From positions 1 through 13,909 of the forward strand of contig NZ_JZWV01000544.1 in assembly GCF_000966975.1 (NCBI RefSeq): a stretch of DNA of 13,909 bases, in the 5' to 3' direction. Of the stretch, positions 6,182 through 13,540 are shown piece by piece. The notes under the pieces were generated by a model that saw only the letters and a list, made by a program, of their open reading frames with translations, searched no databases and was not told where the DNA came from. Positions within the stretch are counted from its first letter, which is position 1. Every line of letters starts with the position of its first letter. Source of the DNA: Streptomyces katrae (GTDB lineage Bacteria; Actinomycetota; Actinomycetes; Streptomycetales; Streptomycetaceae). A program made the translations under genes and the position numbers.

Positions 6182-6891
6182 CCGGCGGTCTTCCCGCCCA
6201 GCCTGGCTACGGTCTTCCACGACATGGGGCGCCGGGCACCCTGGCTGCCGGCGAGACCTTCGCGGAAGCCCGCGAGGCTGACGCGCAGGGCCTTGCGGTC
6301 ACGGGTTCGCCACAGGGCGATGAGTAGCCACGTGGCGATGTTGAGCGGGACGCGGTTGCGGGCGCTGAGCCTGCAGAAGGTGTCGTGCCGTGCCGGATCG
6401 GTGGCCGGGACGTATCGGCCGTGTCCGCCGAGGTCCCAGAGCCTCCAGGCGGGCTCCACCGCTTCGTGGAAGAGAGAAGTGCCCCGGCCATCCGCCGGCG
6501 CGCTCGTAGGTGTCGCGGCGGACCATCACCACGCCTTCGGCCATCACGGTGCGAGGTGGGGGTCCTTGCGGAACTCAGCGACCGGCCGCGCGAGGGTGTC
6601 GGGGGCAGGGAGCAGGGCGTCGTCGTCGAGGAAGATCAGGTACTCCCCCTTGGCGTCGGCGGCGCCGATGTTGCGGCCTTCGGGGATGCCCACGTTCTCG
6701 GGGAGGTCGATGGTGCGGACGCCTTCAGGGACCTGTTCGGGGACGCAGCCGTTTCCGATCACGACGATGTCGAGGTCGACCTCCTCCTGGGCGAGGAGGG
6801 AGGCCATCGCGCGGGGGAAGTCCTCGGGACGGTCGTTCATCGTCACGACGACGGCACCGATCGTGGGACGTCGTGTTGCGCCTGTGCTCAC
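6182..6891 (-). pseudogene. family 2 glycosyltransferase, degraded by deletions and frameshift
   Basis: A GTG at 6891 with GGAGGG seven bases upstream opens a GT-A domain: PTIGAVVVTMNDRPEDF, IVVIGNG, then DLPENVGIPEGRNIG and YLIFLDDDALLP, with the DDD metal-binding motif. At about 6544 the frame stops (HLAP, TGA). Similarity resumes in other frames with AEGVVMVRRDTYERAGGWPG, then FHEAVEPAWRLWDLGGHGRY, DPARHDTF and ARRPMSWKTVARLG. From memory, actinomycete relatives have about 40 residues between the first two blocks and further residues (a HHPAT stretch and a segment after ARNRV) that are missing here. So there are several in-frame deletions plus at least one frameshift near 6470. Donor and acceptor are unknown. 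The 3' limit is approximate. Confidence 0.75.
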
Positions 6892-7284
6892 AGAAGTGCC
6901 CTCCCTCTCACGTTCTGCACGTGGCCCACAACCCTGGTGGGTGGTGTCGTTGGCGGATGCCGCGCCGGAGGTGGCGAACGCCGTCACGGCGACCTCCGGT
7001 GAGACGTGCAGGGCGTCTGCGACAGCTGGTGCCACCGCCAGGAGCCGGCGGCGTGCACCTGCGGGTAGGCGCTGACCGCGTACACAGCTGCGGGCGGTGA
7101 AGACACCCGCAGCCTGGTGACGGGTGAACTTCCGCGATGTTCTCGCGGGGTCCAGCTGGTGCCTGTCCGGACCGGGGTGGCGGTGGAGGTCGGCCTGGCC
7201 CATGACGCACTGTTCTGCCACGGCGCGTTCGGCGCTTGAGCGGCCGAGTGCGTCCAGGACCGATGCCCTCTACAAGCGAGGCTC
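6892..7284. other. 393 bases without a recognised gene
   Basis: This stretch lies between the start of the glycosyltransferase relic and the promoter of the DUF6183-like gene. Open frames exist on both strands but none has a ribosome site, a recognisable motif or steady codon bias. A plus-strand frame ending at the TGA near 7240 (VQLVPVRTGVAVEVGLAHDA) looks protein-like for about 35 residues and may be another relic; I cannot name it. Confidence 0.4.
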
Positions 7285-7290
7285 TAGGCT
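7285..7290 (+). promoter_or_regulatory. -10 box TAGGCT of a probably leaderless transcript
   Basis: TAGGCT resembles the Streptomyces -10 consensus (TAGRNT) and lies eight bases before the GTG at 7299. This is the spacing seen in leaderless actinomycete genes, where transcription starts at or next to the start codon. No Shine-Dalgarno site precedes the GTG, which supports this. The -35 box is not clear. Confidence 0.45.
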
Positions 7291-7298
7291 GTCGTACC

Positions 7299-8367
7299 GT
7301 GAACGACGAGGCGGACGATCCGACAATAATCAGTGAGCCCAAGTACATCGCACGCGATGACGTCCTCCAGCGCGCCGTGGCCGGTGACATCATCCATCTG
7401 CGGGAGCTGGGGTCGTACCTCACCACCCGCTACGCGGCCGCCGCCCACGCCGCCCGGATACACGGAACCGACCTCTCCCTACCTCCAGCTCCTGGGCGAA
7501 CAGGAAGCCGCCAGCGGATCCATGGGGCTCGAACTGCCGCTCATGGCGACGATGCTCGCCCAGCACCAGCAGGCGGCAGTCCTCGCGCGGACGGTGTTCG
7601 CCGACGCCCCCGAGGAGCACTGGCTCCGCGAGCTGCGGACCTGCCTGTTCCACGAGTTGCTGTTGCGCGGTGTGGACCCGGACGAGTTCCCGGCCCTGCG
7701 CCCCAGCGGGCTGCATCCCCTGTCCTGGCTCCCCGACCGCCGCCGCCCCCTGGAGACCGAACCCGACTTCACGCGCCATTCCGTGCACGGCTCGTCCAGC
7801 GGAGTGAAGAGCGGCCTGCCGGGGCACGGCCGTATGGATCCGCCAACCCCCCGGCCGAGCGGCAGATCACCGCTGATCAACTCCGTGACGGTGGACGAGC
7901 ACGAGCTCATCGTCACCGCCGCCGAAGGGAACTGGGGCTACGCCGAGGCCTGGGTCTTCCGGCCCGACCAGCCCATTGCCCCAGCCCAGGTGCCCGACCT
8001 GCTCCCCACCCTGCCGATGGAGTGCGTCGCGGACCTCGGCCCCGCCGGCCGCTACGAGATAGCCGCCCGCCCCGTGGGCGACATCTGGTCCCTGCTCTTC
8101 GCCACCGCTTCCATGGGGGGCTTCTACAACTCCGGCAGGTACGGGGCCTGGGGCCGGCTGCAGGCATGGCGCTCACTCGCGGGCCTGTGCGGCCTCCCGT
8201 TCCACGCGAGCGCGGGCGAGGTGGAACACCTCGCCGAGCAGTACACCTGGTTCCACTTCCAGACCGACTCCGAGTTCTTCCACAACGACGGCGACGACTA
8301 CGGCATCGCGGCCCTCTCCCCGGACGGGCTGCGCCTCGCCGTCCTGGCGGCCACGGACACCGACTAG
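7299..8367 (+). pseudogene. DUF6183-like protein gene with an apparent +1 frameshift
   Basis: The N-terminal part reads VNDEADDPTIISEPKYIARD and on to HGTDLS. At 7477-7479 a CCC run appears to have one extra C: removing it joins DLS to YLQLLGEQEAASGSMGLELP in the next frame. That frame continues cleanly through SLLFATASMGGFYNSGRYGA and WGRLQAWRSLAGLCGLPFHA to the end LSPDGLRLAVLAATDTD. This ending and the ASxGGxYNSGxYGAxGRLxAWRSLA block match my memory of DUF6183 proteins, a Streptomyces family of unknown function. Corrected length is about 355 aa. The lesion may be a real mutation or a sequencing error in the C run; the frame after it shows no other damage. The stop TAG is the point where two insertion sequences have entered, and it was preserved. 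Confidence 0.6.
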
Positions 8368-9455
8368 TGACCTGAGTCAGAGATTCGTCGGCAGTAGGCG
8401 GCGACTTTGTCGAGGATCTCGTCGGCGGTCTTCGTCCAGATGAACGGCCTGGGGTTCTCGTTCCAGTCGGCGAGCCAGGCCCGGATGTCGCGTTCGAGGG
8501 CCCGGACCGAGCGGTGGACGCCGCGCTTGAGCTTCTTCTGAGTCAGCTCGGCGAACCACCGCTCGACGAGGTTCAGCCAGGACGCGCTGGTCGGCGTGAA
8601 GTGCAGATGGAACCGTGGGTGGGCCAGCAGCCACCGCTTGATGTCGGGCGTCTTGTGGGTCGCGTAGTTGTCCAGGATCAGATGCACCTGCAGATCAGCC
8701 GGGACTTCCTTGTCCAGCTTCGCGAGGAACTTCTTGAACTCCGCCGCTCGGTGGCGGCGGTGGAGAGAGCCGATGACCTTGCCGGTGGCGACCTCGAGGG
8801 CGGCGAAGAGGGTGGTGGTGCCGGCCCGGACATAGTCGTGGCTGCGGCGTTCGGGGACGCCGGGCACCATCGGCAGGACCGGCTGGGACCGGTCCAGGGC
8901 CTGAATCTGCGACTTCTCGTCCACACAAAGGACCAGGGCCTTCTCCGGCGGGTCGAGATACAGACCGACGACGTCGCGGACCTTGTCGATGAACAGCGGG
9001 TCCGTGGACAGCTTGAACGTCTGCGACCGGTGCGGCGCCAGGGCGAACGCCCGCCAGATCCGCGAGATGCTCGACTGCGACATCCCCGTGGCCGCGGCCA
9101 TCGACCTGGTCGACCAGTGGGTCGCGTTCTTCGGTGTCTCCTCAAGCGTCTTGACGATGACCCGCTCGACGTCAGCGTCGGTGATCTTCCGTGGGACACC
9201 CGGCCGCGGGTCATCACACAAGCCGTCCAGGCCCCGCTCGATGAAGCGACGCCGCCAGGTGCGGACCGTGTCCGGAGCGATCCGCAGCCGCCGCGACACC
9301 TCCATGACCGAGTGGCCTTCGGCGCACTCCAACACGATCCGCGACCGCTGGGCCAGAGCCTGAGCCGTCGTCCGACGACGTAACCAACCCTCCAGCACCG
9401 CCCGCTGGGCATCAGTGACCGACAACGGCGGAATCTTCGGACCCGGACGACTCAT
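8364..9455 (-). CDS. IS630-family transposase, 363 aa
   Basis: The N-terminal half holds helix-turn-helix segments (SVMEVSRRLRIAPDTVRTWR, then a second one including TGMSQSSISRIWRAF). The C-terminal half is a DDE_3 domain with D179 (VLCVDEKSQIQALD), D262 (HLILDNYATHK) and E298 (SWLNLVERWFAEL), the IS630/Tc1-like catalytic triad. Length is normal and no lesion is seen, so it is probably active. The start ATG is 34 bases inside the right end. The stop codon is completed outside the element: the last sense codon CAC is the IS tip, and TAG is built from the duplicated target TA plus the neighbouring host base. A long antisense frame across this gene is a shadow. Confidence 0.9.
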   Translation of the reverse strand: MSRPGPKIPPLSVTDAQRAVLEGWLRRRTTAQALAQRSRIVLECAEGHSVMEVSRRLRIAPDTVRTWRRRFIERGLDGLCDDPRPGVPRKITDADVERVIVKTLEETPKNATHWSTRSMAAATGMSQSSISRIWRAFALAPHRSQTFKLSTDPLFIDKVRDVVGLYLDPPEKALVLCVDEKSQIQALDRSQPVLPMVPGVPERRSHDYVRAGTTTLFAALEVATGKVIGSLHRRHRAAEFKKFLAKLDKEVPADLQVHLILDNYATHKTPDIKRWLLAHPRFHLHFTPTSASWLNLVERWFAELTQKKLKRGVHRSVRALERDIRAWLADWNENPRPFIWTKTADEILDKVAAYCRRISDSGH

Positions 9456-9489
9456 GCCCGACTAACGACGAATCTCTGACTCAGGTCAC
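8367..9489 (-). mobile_element. IS630-family insertion sequence, 1123 bp
   Basis: Both ends begin with the same 24 bases in inverted orientation (gtgacctgagtcagag, then attcgtcg), a perfect match. The element is flanked by the TA duplication typical of the family (8365-8366 and 9490-9491). It contains one intact transposase gene. It lies exactly between the DUF6183-like stop codon and the IS701 element, having entered the left CTAG target copy of the latter. It is therefore the younger of the two insertions. Confidence 0.9.
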
Positions 9490-9492
9490 TAG

Positions 9493-10873
9493 TAGGGCTT
9501 TGTTAGTTGGTGTCGTAGGGCTGCTATGGGGTGGTCTGTCGGCAGTTGGGGCAGGTTCCGGTCCAGGTGGCGATGAGGTGTTGGAGGAGGTCCAGGGCCT
9601 GGTAGAGGGTCAGGCCCTGGCAGGGGCTGTTGGGCTGCTCCGCTGTTCGGTCAGGAACAGGTGGGCGGCGGTGACGAGGGTGACGTGCCGGTGCCAGCCG
9701 GTGAACGAGTGGCCCTCGACGTGGTCCAGGCCCAGAGCGGATTTCAGCTCGCGGTAGTCGTGCTCGATCCGCCAGCGGGACTTCGCCAGACGGACCAGGT
9801 CCTCGGCGGGGATGTCATCGGGCAGGTTCGAGATCCAGTATTTGACCGGCTCGTCGTGTCCCTCCGGCCACTGGGCGATCAGCCAGCACGCCGGGATCGT
9901 GCCGTCGGCGGCGGGTTTGGGCCGCCGACCGGCGAGGCGGACGCGCAGGAGCACAAAGTGCGAGCTCGGCGCGGCCTTGGAGCCCTTGCGCCAGGTCAGC
10001 GTCACTCCCCGGTCCCGACCCGCGGCCATCACGTGTTCGCGTAAGGAGAGTGGGCGGGTGCGGTAACGCGGCAGCGGACGCGGCCCGAGCCCGCCGTATG
10101 CGGGCTGGTGCGGTTCCGCGTCCTGCCCGTGCGCGGTCATCTCGGCTTTCGCCTGGAGGACCTAGGCCAGTCCGCGTTCTTCCAGGCCGTGGCGGAAGGC
10201 AGCGTTCGCGCCGTATCCGGTGTCCGTGACCAGCGTGGCGGGCCTCAGTCCGGTCCCTGCGAGTTCGTCGAGCATGTCCGAGGCCGGCTGCCACTTGGGA
10301 CGGTGGTGTTCGGTTTCGGGGATGCGGCATGCCGTGCGCCGCCCGGCGGCCTCGGCCCTGTCCCAGCTCTGGGGCAGGCAAAGGCGCCAGGACAGCGGGC
10401 ACGAGGCGGTGTCGGAGGCGGCGTGGACGCTGACGCCGATCTGGCAGTTGCCGACCTTGCCCAGGGTGCCCGAGTACTGGCGGGCCACCCCGGGCGAAGC
10501 GGTGCCGTCCTTGGGGAAGCCAGTGTCGTCCACCACCCACACCTGCGGACGCATCACCTGCACGGCCCGCCATGCCAGCCGGGCCCGCACCTGATCGACC
10601 GGCCAGGTCGACGAGGTCATGAACTGCTGCAACTGCTGGTGATCGACACCCAGACGCTCCGCCATCGGCTGCATCGACTTCCGCCGGCCCTCCAGCAGCA
10701 GACCCCGCAGATACAGGCTGCCCTTGGCCCGCTGGTCCCGCCGGACCAGCGGCGCGAACACCTCGGAGGCGAACAACTCCAACCGAACCCGACACGCAGC
10801 AAGCTCACCCGCCCTCGTACAAGCAGCGAACTACCGAATACCAACCGTGACAAGACCAGCTAACAAAGCACTA
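9493..10873 (-). mobile_element. IS701-family insertion sequence, 1381 bp, inactive copy
   Basis: The termini are imperfect inverted repeats: TAGGGCTTTGTTAGTTGGT on the left against TAGTGCTTTGTTAGCTGGT on the right. A CTAG target duplication flanks the element. The right copy is at 10874-10877. The left copy is split by the IS630 insertion into C-TA (8364-8366) and TA-G (9490-9492). CTAG-type four-base targets are known for IS701 relatives. The single transposase gene is broken, so this copy could only move if a transposase is supplied from elsewhere. Confidence 0.8.
9524..10782 (-). pseudogene. IS701-family transposase with amber codon and frameshift
   Basis: The sequence shows VWVVDDTGFPKDGTASPG (first aspartate), LVTDTGYGAN (second) and RWRIEHDYRELKSALGLDHV (glutamate), the DDE triad of IS701. 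A TAG at 10164-10162 interrupts it (EERGLA, stop, VLQAKAEM); relatives carry tyrosine there, so TAC became TAG. Near 9615 the frame shifts: the zero frame ends at 9610, while the family C-terminus (GLTLYQALDLLQHLIATWTG) continues in another frame to a TAG at 9524. At the 5' end the family sequence seems to extend upstream of the TTG at 10782 (GELAACRVRLELFA) with no ATG, GTG or TTG before a stop near 10833. Three lesions make this copy non-functional. Confidence 0.85.
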
Positions 10874-11079
10874 CTAGACCACGCCCCGCAGCAGCTCTCC
10901 CTCGACGCCGGCGACAACCGCGCGCGAGCCGTCGAAGCCGTCGCCGACCGTCTGCCCGCTACGGCCCCGGCGCACCGCGACCCGCCACCCTCGCCACCAC
11001 CAAACGGACCAGCAAGGGAATGCCCGGCGCCGAAACGTTCCTGCCAGCACTGCCAACACCCGGAAGGAACCACCCATGA
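10874..11079 (+). pseudogene. C-terminal tail of a Y-family DNA polymerase (DinB/ImuB-like)
   Basis: From the right IS701 target copy the frame reads DHAPQQLSLD then RARAVEAVADRL, shifts frame near 10955 and continues ARYGPGAPRPATLATTKRTS to a TGA at 11077. The block QLsLD, an acidic helix, then RYGPGavRPATLA is the C-terminal little-finger end of actinomycete translesion polymerases. The catalytic part is absent, so this is a frameshifted tail. Its TGA overlaps the next ATG by four bases (ATGA), which preserves the trace of a coupled downstream gene. The identification rests on motif memory over about 60 residues. Confidence 0.5.
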
Positions 11080-11150
11080 CTACGCCCGTGGCCCCCACCC
11101 CCGCGGCCGCCCTCCCCTGCGCCCCCTCCCAGATCGGGTCGTATGCGAAG
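11076..11150 (+). pseudogene. start of an unknown gene coupled to the polymerase relic
   Basis: The ATG at 11076 has AAGGAA about six bases upstream and overlaps the polymerase stop. It encodes MTTPVAPTPAAALPCAPSQI before running into the antisense Tn3 transposase relic at about 11155. The good ribosome site and overlap suggest a real former gene, now cut off. Product unknown; the 3' limit is approximate. Confidence 0.3.
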
Positions 11151-11154
11151 TGCA

Positions 11155-11266
11155 GACAGCGCCCAGAGGGTCCTCCAAGAAGAGCCCCAGGTACCGGACC
11201 GTGCGTGTCTGCAGCGCGAAGCCCAGACGGTTGTGACTACCGCGCGGCCTGCTCATCCGTCAGAAA
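11155..11266 (-). pseudogene. N-terminal remnants of a Tn3-family transposase
   Basis: On the minus strand, 11266-11240 reads FLTDEQAAR and 11235-11155 reads HNRLGFALQTRTVRYLGLFL followed by EDPLGAV in another frame. These are two conserved pieces of the DUF4158 N-terminal domain of Tn3-type TnpA. In intact relatives they are separated by about 30 residues, which are deleted here, and the frame is shifted. The remaining protein of more than 900 residues is absent. A clear relic, though short. Confidence 0.65.
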
Positions 11267-11517
11267 CTCATCGGCACGCGGCGGACCGTACCCGCCTGCC
11301 GGTCACCTCGGCCTCTGGTCCGCCCTCGCCCCGCTCCTCCCGGGCCAGTGCGTCCTCGAAGATCAAGGGCGCGACAGCAGACGGCTTCTGGGCCGGCACG
11401 ACGTACCACCTCACGGTGGTGCCCGCTGACCCAGGCGACAGGGCGAACGGGAGCCTTCCGGTTTCGCTACCCGAACGGCGGTTTTCTTCCGATATGTCCC
11501 TGTCCTAGCCTCCTGTC
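11267..11517 (+). other. short stretch with one unplaced coding-like fragment
   Basis: Between the Tn3 relic and the lipoprotein gene the plus-strand frame around 11355-11445 reads KIKGATADGFWAGTTYHLTV and looks protein-like, but it has no start of its own and ends at 11508. I cannot name it. The promoter of the lipoprotein operon should lie near the right end; TAGCCT at 11506 is a possible -10 with no clear -35. Confidence 0.3.
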
Positions 11518-11544
11518 GAGCCGTAGGAGCCGTAGGAGCCGCAG
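11518..11544 (+). repeat. three tandem 9-bp units before the lipoprotein gene
   Basis: The unit gagccgtag occurs twice, then gagccgcag, immediately followed by gag. Each junction creates AGGAG, a Shine-Dalgarno-like core, in the leader of the lipoprotein gene. The true ribosome site is GGAG, five bases before the ATG at 11568. The repeat could vary in number by slippage and so affect the leader; that is inference. Confidence 0.6.
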
Positions 11545-11567
11545 GAGGCACCCGGATCGGAGAAGTC

Positions 11568-12206
11568 ATGCACGGCTGGAGCACCCGTCGCCGCCATCGA
11601 CCGAGCGGCGCCGCTCTCGCGGGCGTACTGCTCTGCGCGGCGGCGGCCACACTGCTGACAGGCTGTTCCGGTGGCGGCTCGTCACCCGAGCCGGACGATT
11701 CGCCGGAGGTGACCGCGACTCCCTCGGGGAACGAACACGAGACGGACGAGCAGCGACGCGAGCGGGAGCGAAAGGAACGGGAGAAGGACAAGGGTGGCTT
11801 CAGCCGTGCAGGGCGCCTGTCCGACGGCTTCTCCGGGCACTGGCCGGATCTCTTCATCAAGACCGTGGAGAACCCGTCGGCCGAGACCTACACGGGTACG
11901 GTCACCGTCACGGACTGCACCCCCGACGAGCCGGAAAGGCCGGCCAGCCCGGCGAGCCAGTCGGTCACGGTGGCCCCGGGCGACTCGGCCGAAGCCTCCT
12001 TCAGTCTCCCCTCGGACGTACCGGCCGACCACCCACGTCTGATCTGCTCGACCCTGAGCAACGGCGGCGGCGTAACCGACGAGGGCACGGACACGATCGA
12101 CCTCGGGGGCGGCGTGTCGCCGAGCCCGGACTCCAGCCCACCGGAGCCGAACCCGAACCCCGACTCCACCCCGCCCGACACCGACTCCTCCGAAGACGTC
12201 GGCTGA
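11568..12206 (+). CDS. secreted lipoprotein, 212 aa
   Basis: The N-terminus has a basic region (TRRRHRPS), a hydrophobic core and the lipobox LLTGC with the lipidated cysteine at residue 33. Then follow a Gly/Ser/Pro spacer, a highly charged segment (EQRRERERKEREKDKGG, about residues 61-77), and a domain at about 80-165 with a beta-sandwich-like pattern (FIKTVENPSAETYTGTVTVT, SVTVAPGDSAEASFSLPSD) and two cysteines. The C-terminal tail is rich in Pro, Asp and Ser. A GGAG site supports the ATG. The domain resembles those that bind or coat extracellular surfaces only in general style; I do not recognise a named family. A membrane protein gene follows 24 bases downstream, almost certainly in the same operon. 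Confidence 0.8.
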   Translation: MHGWSTRRRHRPSGAALAGVLLCAAAATLLTGCSGGGSSPEPDDSPEVTATPSGNEHETDEQRRERERKEREKDKGGFSRAGRLSDGFSGHWPDLFIKTVENPSAETYTGTVTVTDCTPDEPERPASPASQSVTVAPGDSAEASFSLPSDVPADHPRLICSTLSNGGGVTDEGTDTIDLGGGVSPSPDSSPPEPNPNPDSTPPDTDSSEDVG

Positions 12207-12230
12207 GCCCGCCCGCGCGAAGGGGACCGC

Positions 12231-13103
12231 ATGGCCGAAGGGGATGTCGGCACCGGAATCCGCCCCTGGCGGAACTGGGTGGTCACGCTCGCCACCCTGG
12301 TGGCCCCCACCACCTTCATCGGCGCCCTGCTGCTCTACTTCGGCTATGCCTACACCGACGCCCTCTACGAGCACTTCGGCGTTGACGCCGCCACCCTCGG
12401 CTTCTCCACCCAGGACTACGCCCTGCGCAGCGCCGGCGCGCTGTACATCCCCGCCGGCACGGCGCTCACCGTCGCCCTGGCCGGCGTCCTCGTCTACTAC
12501 GCGGCACGCACCGTGGGAAGCCGCGGAACCCCGGGGCCGCCATGGCTGCGCTTGACGCCCTATCTGCTCTCCGCCGGCGGCGCGGTCCTCTTCGTCGTCG
12601 GCATGCTCGGCGGCTTCGGCGCGTGGGAGGCCGGAGCGATGGACACCCCGCTGCTCCTTGGCAGCGGCCTGGTGCTGATCGTGTACGGCCGGGTCCTCGC
12701 CTTCAGGCTCGCCGACGCCGCCTATCCGGTGGCCCGCGAACGGCTGGCGCTCGCCCTCGTTGTCGCGCTGGTCGGCCTGTGCTCGTTCTGGGCGGCCCAC
12801 GCCTACGCGAAGGAACACGGCGACGACGACGCCCGCTACCTGGCCCACCACCTGTGGCTGCGCCCCGCCGTGACCCTCGACACGGTCGAGCGCCTCTACT
12901 TCCCACCGGGCCAGGTCCGCGAGACCCGCCTCCCCCCGTCCGGCACGCCCCAGCGTTTCCGCTTCCGCTACGAGGGCCTCCGGCTCCTCGCGGAGGCGAA
13001 CGGCCGGATGTTCCTCATCCCGGAGGACTGGGCGACGAGGGGCGGCAGCGTCCTGATCGTCCCGGCGAACGACACGGTCCGCGTCGCCCTCAGCCCGGGC
13101 TGA
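12231..13103 (+). CDS. five-helix membrane protein, 290 aa
   Basis: AAGGGGA four bases before the ATG is a strong ribosome site. Hydrophobic segments lie at about residues 16-40, 70-91, 109-132, 140-160 and 171-192. They are followed by a soluble C-terminal domain of about 95 residues (RPAVTLDTVERLYFPPGQV, then FRFRYEGLRLLAEANGRMFL). An odd number of helices would put the two ends on opposite sides; if the N-terminus is inside, the C-terminal domain faces the outside, where it could meet the lipoprotein. I do not recognise a named family. It is the second gene of the lipoprotein operon and both appear intact. Confidence 0.8.
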   Translation: MAEGDVGTGIRPWRNWVVTLATLVAPTTFIGALLLYFGYAYTDALYEHFGVDAATLGFSTQDYALRSAGALYIPAGTALTVALAGVLVYYAARTVGSRGTPGPPWLRLTPYLLSAGGAVLFVVGMLGGFGAWEAGAMDTPLLLGSGLVLIVYGRVLAFRLADAAYPVARERLALALVVALVGLCSFWAAHAYAKEHGDDDARYLAHHLWLRPAVTLDTVERLYFPPGQVRETRLPPSGTPQRFRFRYEGLRLLAEANGRMFLIPEDWATRGGSVLIVPANDTVRVALSPG

Positions 13104-13107
13104 AGCG

Positions 13108-13136
13108 CACGCGGGATCCCAGGCTGCGTCCGCGTG
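13108..13136 (+). terminator. weak hairpin after the membrane protein gene
   Basis: Seven-base arms CACGCGG (13108-13114) and CCGCGTG (13130-13136) lie five bases after the stop, with a 15-base loop and no T-tract. The position is right for a terminator but the stem is short. Confidence 0.3.
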
Positions 13137-13523
13137 ACGACCCAGTGGCCCGTATCTTCGACGGGCACCCGACCGGGCTCGCCGAACTCCACGGTCGGCG
13201 AGTCATCGTCTGCTCCGGCGGGCCCGCCCAAGGAACTGCGCAGCCCGCCAGCCGGTCGCTGTGCCGGGGCCGCCTGGTCGCCGCGGCAGCCGGCAGGACC
13301 GGCCCGCATCTTGGGTGCCCTGGGCCGTGGCCGCGGCGTTGAAGGGATGTGAGTGACCATCACCAGGCGGCTCACGCCCACCATCGGCGCACAGCACCAC
13401 GGCAGCGAAAGGACGTTTCCGCGTCCGGGGCTGGAGCCGATCTTCACGGAGCTCGCCCGGCAGTGTCCGGCGATCACCGGAGCAAGCGACCTGCCAGACG
13501 TTGATGATCAAGCCCGATGTCAA

Positions 13524-13538
13524 GGAACGAGCTGTTCC
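13524..13538 (-). terminator. short hairpin after the sortase substrate gene
   Basis: GGAAC (13524-13528) and GTTCC (13534-13538) pair perfectly across five bases, three bases downstream of the minus-strand stop. It is small and lacks a U-tract, so it is only a possible terminator. Confidence 0.3.
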
Positions 13539-13540
13539 CC

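Larger units (their letters stand above)
13104..13540. other. 437 bases without a confident gene
   Basis: This stretch lies between the lipoprotein operon and the convergent sortase substrate. A plus-strand GTG at 13353 (frame beginning VTITRRLTPTIGAQHHGSER) is preceded by GAAGGGA and reads protein-like to about FTELARQ, then loses character. It may be the start of a truncated gene. Other short protein-like stretches around 13135-13225 can be read on either strand. I call none of them. Confidence 0.4.

Noticed and set aside
8514..9383. Long plus-strand open frame of 289 codons across the IS630 transposase
   Set aside because: Shadow of the intact transposase on the other strand; no ribosome site or known motif.
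4946..10164. Two TAG codons in place of tyrosine in istA and IS701 transposase, suggesting amber recoding
   Set aside because: Both genes carry other lesions (truncation, frameshift), and intact genes nearby use TAG as a normal stop, so ordinary nonsense mutations explain them.
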